64,000 nucleotides of DNA from Saprospiraceae bacterium (GCA_016787525.1 JAEUUP010000043.1:48615-112614); one strand, 5' to 3'. Counted from the first letter of the stretch, positions 17,395 to 26,079 are shown. The notes: generated by a model not told the origin, from the sequence alone. Translations and numbers: made by a program.

Positions 17395-18393
17395 ATGTCA
17401 GAACGCATGAAACTATACGACAACCACGGCAGAGTCATCAATTATGTCCGTTTGGCAGTGACAGACCGTTGCAATTTGCGCTGTTTTTATTGTATGCCCG
17501 AAGAAGGGATAGACTTTGTACCGCGTCCAATGTTGATGACTTACGAAGAAATGTTGCGTATGATGCGTGCTTTGGCGCAAGTCGGCATCGAAAAAGTGCG
17601 TATCACTGGCGGCGAACCTTTTGTGCGCAAAGATTTGATGCTCTTACTGAGGGGTCTTGCTGAAACAGAAGGCATCAAAACCATTAATCTCACCACCAAT
17701 GGCACTTTGACTGCGCCTTTTGTCCCAGAATTGAAGGCTCTGGGTATCAAATCCGTGAATCTGAGCCTCGATACACTCGACCCAAAACGTTTTTACGAAG
17801 TCACTCGCCGTGATGAATTTGACAAAGTCTGGCGCACATTTGAATTATTGTTGAAACACGACATCAAAGTAAAAATCAACTCCGTCGTGATGGAAGGTAA
17901 AAACGATGCGGACTTGATTCCGATGGTCGAATTGACCAAAAACTATCCTGTTTCAGTCCGTTTCATCGAAGAAATGCCATTCAATGGCGGCGAAGCACAC
18001 GAAAATCATTGGCATTGGCGACGCATCTTAGGAAAAATCAAAGAATTTTATCCCGAAACCTATAAAATCCAAGATGAGCCACATTCTACCTCCTACAACT
18101 ATGCGATTCCGAACCACTCAGGCACAGTCGGCATCATTGCGGCTTACAGTCGCACATTCTGCGGCACGTGCAACCGCATCCGCATCACACCACAAGGCGT
18201 TTTGCGTACTTGCCTCTACGACAACGGCGTGATGAATCTGAAAGATATGATGCGCGAAGGTGCAACCGATGAGCAACTCCAAATCGCGCTACAAGATGCT
18301 TTAAATAATCGGGCAAAAGATGGTTTTGAAGCCGAGTCGCGCCGCTTTATGGGTTTGCCTGCTTCTGAAAGTATGACGACGATTGGGGGGTGA
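17395..18393 (+). CDS. moaA: GTP 3',8-cyclase (molybdenum cofactor synthesis)
   Basis: 332 residues from the ATG at 17395; a longer frame has no good start. This is a radical-SAM enzyme that converts GTP in the first step of molybdopterin synthesis with MoaC. The first 4Fe-4S motif is CNLRCFYC (Cys26, 30, 33), and the second cluster site is CGTCNRIRITPQGVLRTC near residue 260. The protein ends in the GG needed for activity. No other moa genes lie nearby, but a molybdopterin oxidoreductase is at 40179. The 10-mer at 17645 encodes LLRG in a helix. Confidence 0.97.
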   Translation: MSERMKLYDNHGRVINYVRLAVTDRCNLRCFYCMPEEGIDFVPRPMLMTYEEMLRMMRALAQVGIEKVRITGGEPFVRKDLMLLLRGLAETEGIKTINLTTNGTLTAPFVPELKALGIKSVNLSLDTLDPKRFYEVTRRDEFDKVWRTFELLLKHDIKVKINSVVMEGKNDADLIPMVELTKNYPVSVRFIEEMPFNGGEAHENHWHWRRILGKIKEFYPETYKIQDEPHSTSYNYAIPNHSGTVGIIAAYSRTFCGTCNRIRITPQGVLRTCLYDNGVMNLKDMMREGATDEQLQIALQDALNNRAKDGFEAESRRFMGLPASESMTTIGG

Positions 18394-18396
18394 GTT

Positions 18397-18555
18397 TTAT
18401 AACAAAAGACTATAACCCAAATAACTCAAATACAGCACAATGAAAATGCCCCCTTCAGCTTTTCCAATCTTATTGCGCGAAAAAACAACCGTGGCTAAGA
18501 AAAGTAATAGACCAACAACCAAATTGAACATCAAAACGCCCCGATACCCACTAAA
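18397..18555 (-). pseudogene. Remnant: C-terminus of a calcium/sodium antiporter (copy 2)
   Basis: The minus-strand frame (open from about 18555, only ATG at 18531) reads NLVVGLLLFLATVVFSRN and EGGIFIVLYLSYLGY. It is clearly related in DNA and protein to the fragment at 7824-8024 and matches the last helices of CaCA exchangers. It has no complete gene upstream. It lies just downstream of the superoxide dismutase gene and runs against the end of moaA with a 3-base gap. Confidence 0.6.
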
Positions 18556-18565
18556 TAGATTTTAA

Positions 18566-19288
18566 CTATACTATTTTCTTAGCTGTATTCAAACGTTCTG
18601 CAACATTATCCCAATTAATAATGTTCATCATCGCATCTACGAAATCGGCTCTTTTGTTTTTATACTTCAAATAGTAAGAATGTTCCCAAACATCAATCAC
18701 AAGCAAAGGCACAACGCCCCATTGCGTTAGTTTTTCATGGTTTTCGCATTGTAATATCGTTAATTTCTGGGAATAAGGTTGATAACCTAATATTCCCCAG
18801 CCATTACCGTCCACATTTTTGGAAGTAGCTGCGATGTAACCTTTTAATTTGTCGTAACTGCCAAAGTTTGCCTCTATTTCTTTCAATAAATCGCCTTGAG
18901 GGTCTGTTTTTTTATTGGTCAAGTTTGTCCAAAATATACTATGCAGAATATGACTCGAAAAATGAAAAGCCAGTTTTTTTGTCCAATAATCTACCGTTTC
19001 CATATTATTCTCGTCAAGGGCTTTGCGAATCATTTGCATATCCTTATTCGCGGCTTTGACGGCCCCGCCATGATGAAAAGTATGGTGCAAATGAATCGTT
19101 TCCGCATCCATCGAAGGTTCTAAAAAGTTTTCGTTGTATGGCAATGGTTGCAAAACGAAATTACCTTCTTTGTCGGTCAATTTATCAATGCCGTTCAATT
19201 CTGTATTGGCGGCTAAAATACTGTTAGTCGGCAAAATGGACGCACCGCCCAGAATGAGGCTGTTTTGCAAAAACATTTTTCTATTCAT
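18566..19288 (-). CDS. Fe/Mn superoxide dismutase with export signal
   Basis: 240 residues. A signal-like leader (residues 1-28, ending NSILAAN) suggests export to the periplasm, which is unusual for this family. The mature part carries the metal ligands: His in IHLHHTFHH, His in HFSSHILHSIFW, and Asp/His in DVWEHSYYLKY. It converts superoxide to peroxide and oxygen. Its ATG overlaps the stop of chrA by four bases, so it is translationally coupled to chromate export. Chromate reduction generates superoxide, so the pairing makes physiological sense. Confidence 0.93.
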   Translation of the reverse strand: MNRKMFLQNSLILGGASILPTNSILAANTELNGIDKLTDKEGNFVLQPLPYNENFLEPSMDAETIHLHHTFHHGGAVKAANKDMQMIRKALDENNMETVDYWTKKLAFHFSSHILHSIFWTNLTNKKTDPQGDLLKEIEANFGSYDKLKGYIAATSKNVDGNGWGILGYQPYSQKLTILQCENHEKLTQWGVVPLLVIDVWEHSYYLKYKNKRADFVDAMMNIINWDNVAERLNTAKKIV

Positions 19289-20481
19289 ATCAAATACGTT
19301 TTAATGATGAAGCCAAGAATGGCAGCCACTAAAATGATGTGTGGCTCTGTTATTTTCTTATATTTTGTTAAAATGATGGCAGTTATGACAGCAAATAAAA
19401 TAGGAACAACATCAACCACCCCCTCAGTATTGACAAATGTACGATAACCAATAATCGCAACTGCTCCTGTCAAAGCACCTATGACCGATGCTGTAATGCC
19501 ATCAACAAAAGCTTTTATGGATTGATTTTTTGCAATTTTCTTGAAATACGGCGCAGGAATGACCGTCAAAAGATAGCAGGGTAAAAAGGTGGCTAAAGCT
19601 GCGACACAAGCACCCGCTACACCGCCCACAAGATAGCCAATAAATCCGACCGTAATGACAACGGGGCCGGGCGTTATCATGGCAACGGCGACAGCATCAA
19701 TGAACTCTTTTTCATTGAGCCAATTAAATTCTTGAACTACGCCACCATGCAAAAAAGGAACAATCGCCAAACCACTGCCAAAAACAAACGCTCCCGCTTT
19801 GGTGAAAAACCAAGCAATATTCCAGAGCGTCTTTTGGTCGGTCGTCCAGAAAATGGTTGGAATGAATAAAAACAAAGTGAGTGTTTTTCCACTTTTGACC
19901 CACGAAGGCGGTGCTTTTATGAACATATACAACAAACCCGCAGCTATAAAAACCAAAATTTCTTCTCGTTGCGTGATAACCGTCATTAAAAGTCCAGCTG
20001 CATAAAGCAACCACAACAACCAATTTTGTTGAAATGAAGCCAGATTTAACTTTCCAATAGATTTTGTGGTCAATTTATAGGCACTTATCCCGATGATACC
20101 AATAACAGCCGCTCCCACACCGTAGAAAATGGCTTGCATCCAACTCAATCCACCATATTCTTTGTAAGCAATGCCAAGAATCAAAACCATAAAAAAAGAG
20201 GGCAACACAAACGCAATACCTGTCAAAGTTGCTCCAAGAAAACCATAATGCACATAGCCTAAATAAATGCCTAATTGGGCTGCCATCGGACCTGGCGAGA
20301 GTTGCGCTAAAGCCATGCCTTCTTTATAATCATCTTCGGAAATCCACCCCCGTTTTTCTACCAAATCTCTGTGCATATAACCCACTAAAGCAACAGGACC
20401 GCCAAAACCGGCATAGCCGAGATAAAAGAAATATTTGACTAAAGCCCAAAGACTGTATTGTGGTGTGTTGTTAGGTGTCAT
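19285..20481 (-). CDS. chrA: Chromate efflux transporter
   Basis: 398 residues with 10 or more predicted membrane helices and two homologous CHR halves, the long-chain form. The signature FFYLGYAGFGGPVALVGYMH opens the first half and FVFGSGLAIVPFLHGGVVQE the second. ChrA pumps chromate out of the cytoplasm. It is the middle gene of a minus-strand run DUF2490 - chrA - superoxide dismutase, with a ChrB-AraC fusion gene upstream. The 10-mer at 19430 encodes NTEGV in a loop between helices. Confidence 0.94.
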   Translation of the reverse strand: MTPNNTPQYSLWALVKYFFYLGYAGFGGPVALVGYMHRDLVEKRGWISEDDYKEGMALAQLSPGPMAAQLGIYLGYVHYGFLGATLTGIAFVLPSFFMVLILGIAYKEYGGLSWMQAIFYGVGAAVIGIIGISAYKLTTKSIGKLNLASFQQNWLLWLLYAAGLLMTVITQREEILVFIAAGLLYMFIKAPPSWVKSGKTLTLFLFIPTIFWTTDQKTLWNIAWFFTKAGAFVFGSGLAIVPFLHGGVVQEFNWLNEKEFIDAVAVAMITPGPVVITVGFIGYLVGGVAGACVAALATFLPCYLLTVIPAPYFKKIAKNQSIKAFVDGITASVIGALTGAVAIIGYRTFVNTEGVVDVVPILFAVITAIILTKYKKITEPHIILVAAILGFIIKTYLI

Positions 20482-20501
20482 TTTACGCTTAATTTAGTTT
20501 C

Positions 20502-21257
20502 TTATTTATGTCTTAAATCAAAATTATGGAAATAGAATAGACGGATAGTATGTTGTTGTCGGTATTTATTCCCTGCGGCTTGTTGTTGAAATAGATTCAT
20601 ATAGCCAAATTGTAATTGCGACTCTTTGGTGAATTGATAATTAAAACCAGCAAAAAAGCGGTTTTGGTCAAAGTAATTATAAACGATGTTTTTACCTGCA
20701 TTCACCATAATTTCATCATTGAGTAAAAGCTGTAATGTTTTAGGTGCAAGTCCTTTTTTACTGAGGGGTATAAACAAAGCAAAATTGTAGCGCACCCGCC
20801 AATTGAAATTGTAACCATCCGCCAATTCATTATCATTTTTGATTTTTCGGCGAAAACGCTCATCTAAGCGTATCCATTGCATGAGGCGGGTTTTGCCGTA
20901 ACGGGCGTACCATTGTATTTGTTGAAAAGGACGATGTTCGGGTTGCGAAATGTTTTTATGCGTTTCGTCGGGAAAATGATTAATAAAATTATAAGCAACT
21001 GTAAAACGTACATCATCATTGATGTAAAATGTAGGACCAACGCGAATTAAGAATTGTGAAGGCTCTTTTATGAAATTATCTTTTAGACGAAAATGTATAT
21101 CGTGCCATAAGCCCCAACGGTTGCTCAACCGCACTTGATTGAACATACCTAACCATGTTTGTTCTTCCTGCACATAGGTTTTTTGAGCTAAAAGAGCATT
21201 AGGGTTCAAAGAACCTATGACGACTATGATATAAAATAGGCATTTAAAAGAATTCAT
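20502..21257 (-). CDS. DUF2490 family outer-membrane-like protein
   Basis: 251 residues from the ATG at 21257; a frame to 21305 lacks a better start. It has a signal peptide (CLFYIIVVIGSLNPNALLAQ) followed by alternating strands rich in aromatic and charged residues (FRLKDNFIKEPSQFLIRVGP, LQFGYMNLFQQQ) and an aromatic ending, as expected for a beta-barrel. The function of DUF2490 is unknown. Its place 20 bases ahead of chrA suggests a role in the same stress response. The 10-mer at 20759 encodes FIPLS. Confidence 0.8.
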   Translation of the reverse strand: MNSFKCLFYIIVVIGSLNPNALLAQKTYVQEEQTWLGMFNQVRLSNRWGLWHDIHFRLKDNFIKEPSQFLIRVGPTFYINDDVRFTVAYNFINHFPDETHKNISQPEHRPFQQIQWYARYGKTRLMQWIRLDERFRRKIKNDNELADGYNFNWRVRYNFALFIPLSKKGLAPKTLQLLLNDEIMVNAGKNIVYNYFDQNRFFAGFNYQFTKESQLQFGYMNLFQQQAAGNKYRQQHTIRLFYFHNFDLRHK

Positions 21258-21346
21258 GCCACAAAAGGCATGAATTACGCTTTTGTAAGTGTATTTAAAT
21301 CTCATTTTGTAAAACTATTTTAGTTTGGCATATTAAATTAACATGA

Positions 21347-21530
21347 GTCGAAGATTTAATCGTGCGACCTCTCTGAGGTCTTTTAAATGTTTCTTTCTAT
21401 CTTTTCTACAAATATGTGATGCTTAACAGCATCGTTATTGCACAAAATGATGCCGTTAGGCATCACATATTTGTAGAAAGGCAACCATTATTCGCTTTTA
21501 CGACCTCATTAGAGGTCGCACGTTAAATCA
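21347..21530. repeat. Nested inverted-repeat element
   Basis: Outer arms CGTGCGACCTC / GAGGTCGCACG and inner arms TTTCTACAAATATGTGATGC / GCATCACATATTTGTAGAAA enclose a short hairpin (GATGCCGTTAGGCATC). It lies between the DUF2490 and ChrB-AraC genes. The remaining bases of the 21258-21667 gap show nothing further. Confidence 0.75.
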
Positions 21531-21667
21531 GCTTCGCAGCCATAAAAACCAAAGTTTCTTCCCTTTGATTTATAACTTATTATTTGCCGTTTTTAATATT
21601 TGAACAAATAGATTAAAAAGAATATCCGCAAAGATGTTTTAAGCGTTTTTCTTAAAATAGAACAGAA

Positions 21668-22531
21668 TTAACTTCTGGTATCAGAATGACTTTTCAATAA
21701 ATTTTTTCTGAATAGAGACGGGCTTTTACCTATTTGTTGTTTGAAAATCCGTGTAAAATGGCTTTGGTCAGAAAAACCTGTCAGATAAGCTATTTCCGTC
21801 AGCGAATACTGAGGGGTCTGCATCAATTGTATCGCTTTTTCGATACGAAGTTTTCGGATGTATTCGCCAAAAGATAAGTCTTCAAAGTATTTTGAAAACT
21901 CTCTTGACAGATAAGATGGATGAACGTCGAGGTTTTGGGCTATTTCTTTGAGGCTTAATGTCAAATTTGTATCAATTTGGTCTTGTATAATGTTTTTCAA
22001 TTCTTCTGCCCAAGCTGGAGGCGTATTTTTTCTATTGGCTTTTTGGTTCAAATACGTACGAAAAACATCTAAAAGGAGGTGTTCAAAAGGGCTTTGAGTA
22101 TGTTTTTCTTGCTGTAAGAACTTTGCCCAACTGTATAAAGCATCGTATATAACAAAACCCGCTTCGAGCAAAACATAATCATCTGTCATATTATGCGCCA
22201 AGCCTGCCGAAATCGCCCATAAGCCACTTGCTTGACTCGCCATATCGTGTCTATCCGTATCCGCCCCACGCACAATCGCCGCCATGATGTGTACAGCCTT
22301 GTCAGTGATTTTATATTTTTCAATAAAATAATCAAATGTGCATCGGTCGTCATAATGCGTAAATTCTACGTCAGGCACATCAAAAGGAATGGCATCAAGT
22401 GCCTTAGATTGGGGTAAAACCTCCTCAAAAGGCACATAAAAAAACTCAGCCTCGTCGTCAATAAACCGTTTGATGAGCCACGGACAAGCTATTCTATCAA
22501 TTTTCGGTTTTTCTCTTGTTATCCACTTCAT
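21668..22531 (-). CDS. ChrB-type chromate-resistance domain fused to an AraC DNA-binding domain
   Basis: 287 residues from the ATG at 22531; a GTG at 22555 is less likely. Residues about 1-150 match the C-terminal ChrB (chromate resistance) domain: KIDRIACPWLIKRFIDDEAE, then FDYFIEKY and HIMAAIVRGADTDRHD. Residues about 180-280 form a complete AraC/XylS double helix-turn-helix (LKEIAQNLDVHPSYLSREFS, LTEIAYLTGFSDQSHFTRIF). The fusion of a chromate sensor to an AraC output next to chrA makes it the likely activator of that operon. The 10-mer at 21807 encodes TPQY in the turn before the second helix-turn-helix. Confidence 0.9.
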   Translation of the reverse strand: MKWITREKPKIDRIACPWLIKRFIDDEAEFFYVPFEEVLPQSKALDAIPFDVPDVEFTHYDDRCTFDYFIEKYKITDKAVHIMAAIVRGADTDRHDMASQASGLWAISAGLAHNMTDDYVLLEAGFVIYDALYSWAKFLQQEKHTQSPFEHLLLDVFRTYLNQKANRKNTPPAWAEELKNIIQDQIDTNLTLSLKEIAQNLDVHPSYLSREFSKYFEDLSFGEYIRKLRIEKAIQLMQTPQYSLTEIAYLTGFSDQSHFTRIFKQQIGKSPSLFRKNLLKSHSDTRS

Positions 22532-22659
22532 TTCTCTTGTTTTTTGCTTTTGCACATTTCATTCTTAGCCCAATAACGGTGATATTTACAAAATTAAGCC
22601 ATAAATGCTTAATTTTTTAGACCTTCCTTCAAAATAGTGCATCATTTCTGTTCTGAGAT

Positions 22660-22827
22660 GACGTATTGCAGAACAGAAATGGCGTATTGCAGAACAGAAA
22701 TGACGCATTGCAGAACAGAAATGGCGCATTGCAAAACAGAAATGGCGTATTGCAGAACAGAAATGACGCATTGCAGAACAGAAATGGCGTATTGCAGAAC
22801 AGAAATGGCGTATTTCAAAGCAGAAAT
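22660..22827. repeat. Tandem array, eight units of 21 bp
   Basis: Units like GGCGTATTGCAGAACAGAAA plus T start at 22660, 22681, 22702, 22723, 22744, 22765, 22786 and 22807. They alternate between two sequence types (GGCG and GACG). The last unit is degenerate. Open frames on both strands are a by-product of the multiple-of-three period. The array abuts a long inverted repeat. Confidence 0.95.
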
Positions 22828-23093
22828 GTGTTGATTCTACGAATCAAGGGAGAACCGTGCGATAAGGTTGTTATAAATATGTTGTCGCTCACGCGACATT
22901 AAGCGAATATAATGTCATGCCTACGGCATTCAATAACCGTATTTATTGCTATTTTCTACCAAAATGCCAAGCCTACGGCTTTATATTATCCAATTTATTC
23001 TTTATTTGGTACATTCGCTTAATGTCGCGTGAGCGACAACATATTTATAACAGCCTTACCGCACGGTTCTCCCTTGATTCGTAGAATCAACAC
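22826..23093. repeat. Long inverted repeat (about 82-bp arms) with a second element nested inside
   Basis: The left arm at 22828-22909 (GTTGATTCTACGAATCAAGG onward) is the near-exact complement of 23011-23092. The about 100-base centre holds GCCTACGGCATTCAATAACC and AATGCCAAGCCTACGGC, which match the right arm of the element at 13488-13705 over about 70 bases. One repeat family therefore appears inserted in another. No gene is visible from 22532 to 23354, which otherwise contains array 2 and one 10-mer (23128). Confidence 0.85.
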
Positions 23094-23354
23094 GATTTAG
23101 AGCTGCAATCTCTCCACAAGCCCGCTATACTGAGGGGGTATTCTATTCCGCCTTATGATATTTTGAAAAAAATAAATAAAGTTAAAATCAAAATAAATAA
23201 AATTTAATTTATATTTTTTTCGTATTAGCGAAACAAATATAAAATACAGAACGTATCAATTAGAAGATACACCAAAATAGCCGTCTATGGGCAGCCGTCT
23301 TGAGTGCATCGTTTATTCAACAATTTTATTTTATAATTAAACTCGTTTTTCAAT

Positions 23355-23984
23355 ATGCTGAAAATTCTTTTAGATCACACCAAACTCAAGCAAGACGAAG
23401 TCAAGCCGCGTGTTGACTTTCTTGTAAAAAAAATGAAAGGTGTGGCACTCTACAATGCGTTCGATACGCAAATCACAGCCTTAGAAGCCTTAGCTTCTGA
23501 CTACGACAATGCCTTATTTGTGGCGAAAGACGGCGGCAGTCCGCAAGAAAAAAACAAATTGAAGGCAGAAATCATTGAATTTCTGTCAAAATTGGCACGC
23601 AAAATAGAAGTTGCCGCCAATGATTTTGAAGATGAGGCAGAAGGTCTTGCCTATGCAAAGGGTTCAGGTTTTACTGTGCAGGAGTCTGTCGAAAAGAAAG
23701 CGTACAGCTTTCTGGAAGTGCCCGGCAATTTTACGGTGATTGACTTCAAACCTAAAAAAGGCGCGTGCAAATTGACGTGGGATCGCGTGTTAGGTGCTAT
23801 CACCTACCTTCCCGAAGAATTAGACAAGGACGGTACGTGGAAAAGCTTGGGTGTTTGCAAAAAAAGGCAGTTGGTTCTTGAAGGGACGGAGTCTGAGGTC
23901 AAAAGAACGTTCCGTATTCGTGCAGGTGGCGCAGGTACTTTGGTCAGTGACTACTCAGAAGCCGTGAGCGTATGGGTGCGTTAG
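23355..23984 (+). CDS. Hypothetical protein with helical N-half and Fn3-like C-half
   Basis: 209 residues with no signal peptide. Residues 1-100 are predominantly helical and charged. Residues about 125-209 have the pattern of a fibronectin type III fold (GACKLTWDRVLGAITYLPEE, then FRIRAGGAGTLVSDYSEAVSV). Similar two-part proteins occur in other Bacteroidota, but I know no function. It stands alone on the plus strand and ends in a terminator. Confidence 0.6.
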   Translation: MLKILLDHTKLKQDEVKPRVDFLVKKMKGVALYNAFDTQITALEALASDYDNALFVAKDGGSPQEKNKLKAEIIEFLSKLARKIEVAANDFEDEAEGLAYAKGSGFTVQESVEKKAYSFLEVPGNFTVIDFKPKKGACKLTWDRVLGAITYLPEELDKDGTWKSLGVCKKRQLVLEGTESEVKRTFRIRAGGAGTLVSDYSEAVSVWVR

Positions 23985-24101
23985 TCGTTTTTTGTCTGCA
24001 ACGCTATCATAATCATCTTAAAACCATCTAAAACGAAGTCAACTTTTTTGTTTCCAATACAAACAGGTCAAATTATACTTTATGACGGCGTAAAAAACAT
24101 G

Positions 24102-24137
24102 AAGTGCCTATCACGGATGCTGTGATAGGCACTTTTT
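24102..24137. terminator. Hairpin terminator between convergent genes
   Basis: AAGTGCCTATCAC pairs with GTGATAGGCACTT and is followed by a T run on the plus strand. It serves the 23355 gene and possibly the HAD gene. Confidence 0.85.
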
Positions 24138-24194
24138 ATTGGGTCAACAGACCGAAAAATGGTGTCAAGCAAGACCTATCTGATTGACGGAATC

Positions 24195-24881
24195 TTAAAT
24201 ATTTTCGCCAGCTTGTGCCGATTGTCTGATAAACCGCAAAGCTTCGTCCACGGTGATTTCGGTATAGTCATTGATAAATTTTACGACGTTTGGCAGGTGC
24301 GCAAATTCTTCTTTCTTGTGTGTCGTCAGAATAACGACCACTGGACAACCCGCATTCAAAGCCGTCGTCGCGCCTGTGGGCGAATCTTCAAAAACGAGGC
24401 AATGACTGAGGGGTATGCCCATGCCTGCCGCCGCTTTTTCAAACACTTCTGGGTTGGGTTTGCCTTTTGTCACATCGCTGGCATTGATAACTTTTTTGAA
24501 AAAACGGTGCAAATCGAGGTTATCCATCGCAAATTGCACATTTTCAGGCGGCGCAGCCGTGCCAATACTGAGGGGTATGTTTTGCGCCAAACATTGGTTC
24601 AAGAAATCGGACAAACCCTCAATCAGAGCCAGTTTTTCTTTAAACACTTCACGGTATCGCGCCTCTTTGTCTGCCGAAATCGCCCGACGTTCCTCCGTTG
24701 TGAATCTGTCGCCAAACAACCGTTCGATGATTTCCTCATTTTTGCCGTGAATGGTCTGATGGACTTCGTGCAAAGACATCTCTAAGCCCAATTCACGCAA
24801 TTTAATTTGCCAAGCACGGTGGTGTGTCATCATATTGTCCACCATCGTGCCGTCCATATCGAAAATAAAACCTTGATTCAT
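24195..24881 (-). CDS. HAD-family phosphatase, beta-phosphoglucomutase-like
   Basis: 228 residues from the ATG at 24881. Motif I is FDMDGTMVDN (Asp9 and Asp11 by this start), motif II lies near IGTAAPP, motif III is KGKPNPEVF and motif IV is VFEDSPTGA. A helical cap sits between motifs I and II, as in the beta-phosphoglucomutase and phosphatase branch. Substrate is probably a sugar phosphate. A perfect 10-mer at 24566 (NIPLS) and a near copy at 24404 (GIPLS) both encode the PLS tripeptide in the same gene. Confidence 0.92.
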   Translation of the reverse strand: MNQGFIFDMDGTMVDNMMTHHRAWQIKLRELGLEMSLHEVHQTIHGKNEEIIERLFGDRFTTEERRAISADKEARYREVFKEKLALIEGLSDFLNQCLAQNIPLSIGTAAPPENVQFAMDNLDLHRFFKKVINASDVTKGKPNPEVFEKAAAGMGIPLSHCLVFEDSPTGATTALNAGCPVVVILTTHKKEEFAHLPNVVKFINDYTEITVDEALRFIRQSAQAGENI

Positions 24882-24938
24882 AATGATTAAATAAGTGCAA
24901 TGATTGATGTTGTATTCATTTCGACAAGTCATTTGAAT

Positions 24939-25151
24939 TTATAATGCCAGCTAAGGTTGAAAAGCCCCAGAGGGGCGACATATTGGTAGCGGCACGCAGA
25001 GCGTGCCGTGAAAAGCCCCTCAGTATTCAACCTCGTAGAGGTGGCATTATACATTTTATTAACGTGCCGCCCCTACGGGGCTTGAAAACGGGTTTTATCA
25101 TACGGCACGCTCTGCGTGCCGCTACCAATATGTCGCCCCTCTGGGGCTTTT
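24939..25151. repeat. Intergenic structured repeat with 50-bp inverted arms
   Basis: AAAAGCCCCAGAGGGGCGAC (from 24959) through GCACGCAGAGCGTGCCGTG is repeated in reverse at 25099-25151. A second pair, TATAATGCCAGCTAAGGTTG at 24939 and its complement ending at 25052, is interlocked with it. Elements with this GGGGC...GGCACGC wording are, as far as I recall, common between genes in Bacteroidota. A copy of the dispersed 10-mer (25016) sits inside one stem. Confidence 0.85.
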
Positions 25152-25210
25152 TCGCGCTTAATTTGCATTATTTATCTGATCTCTGGTTACTTAATTATCA
25201 AAAAAGGAGT

Positions 25211-25672
25211 TTACTCCACTTTTCGACCCAAATAACTGCCATAATCGGGCAAACGCACCTCATATTCTGTGTGCATCAAAGGCGAAGTCATCAGAAAATC
25301 AGCAGAAGCACGGTCGCAAGCAAAAGGAATATTCCAAACCACACCCAAACGCAACAAAGCTTTTATGTCGGGGTCGTGCGGTTGTGCTTGCATGGGGTCC
25401 CAAAAGAAAATCATGACATCAATACGATTTTCGGCAATCATTGCGCCTATTTGTTGGTCACCGCCCAACGGCCCACTCAGTAAACGATGCACTTCTTGTC
25501 CCAAAGCCTCTGTGAGTAATCGTCCAGTTGTACCTGTGCCGTACAACTCATGTTCTGCTAAAACTGTTTTATTGTAAACGGCCCAATCAATCAGTTCTGC
25601 TTTTTTATTGTCGTGGGCAATGAGTGCGATGCGTTTCTTAGCTGCAAGTGTGCGTGTTATAGATTTTGACAT
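25211..25672 (-). CDS. mgsA: Methylglyoxal synthase
   Basis: 153 residues, normal length. It converts dihydroxyacetone phosphate to methylglyoxal and phosphate, a bypass of lower glycolysis that relieves sugar-phosphate stress. The phosphate-binding loop GTGTTG (45-50), catalytic Asp72 in GGDQQIGA, and His20 and His99 are at the expected positions. The start is ATG. It is separated from the TMEM220 gene by 50 bases on the same strand. Confidence 0.96.
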   Translation of the reverse strand: MSKSITRTLAAKKRIALIAHDNKKAELIDWAVYNKTVLAEHELYGTGTTGRLLTEALGQEVHRLLSGPLGGDQQIGAMIAENRIDVMIFFWDPMQAQPHDPDIKALLRLGVVWNIPFACDRASADFLMTSPLMHTEYEVRLPDYGSYLGRKVE

Positions 25673-25722
25673 ATTTATTGTTTTTAGTACAAAAGACTGT
25701 AAACGTTTGGCTTTCAGTTATT

Positions 25723-26079
25723 TTAGACTTTTTTGCTACGTGAGAGTTGCCACCAAAGCACCATATCACAAATAAACAAACCGCCAAACTCTCTCACGAG
25801 TTCCACATATGGTCTGCCCGACTTTGCAGTGTAGATGATGTCAGGCATGCCCATTTTCACCCAATCAATAAAATCTGGGATATAAAACAAAGTATAACCG
25901 ACTAATAATAAAAGACCCAACAAAGTGATTTGCCTGTAATATTTTCCGACAGCCGCCAAACCACAAATAGCCGCAGGAAACAAATAAATAGGTATCCAGA
26001 TATAAGGGTCTGGATCATTGTACTGCAAGGCAGCAAAGTAAATCAGCAATAATGCCAACAAAACGTTTAAGATTTTCAT
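25723..26079 (-). CDS. TMEM220-like membrane protein
   Basis: 118 residues with four hydrophobic segments. The N-terminal ALQYNDPDPYIWIPIYL and the C-terminal REFGGLFICDMVLWW are characteristic of the TMEM220 family, whose function is unknown. It lies upstream of mgsA on the same strand and after a nested terminator of the TonB receptor region. Confidence 0.85.
   Translation of the reverse strand: MKILNVLLALLLIYFAALQYNDPDPYIWIPIYLFPAAICGLAAVGKYYRQITLLGLLLLVGYTLFYIPDFIDWVKMGMPDIIYTAKSGRPYVELVREFGGLFICDMVLWWQLSRSKKV

Noticed and set aside
22660..22827. Possible CRISPR array
   Set aside because: Units follow each other without unique spacers and no cas genes are present. The same holds for the other two arrays.
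22586..22902. Three repeat-rich open frames of 61 to 78 residues
   Set aside because: They are translations of the 21-bp array and its flanks on both strands.
25470..25482. CCCACTCAGTAA in mgsA as a further motif copy
   Set aside because: It needs an inserted base relative to the consensus and lies in a conserved coding stretch; chance is adequate.
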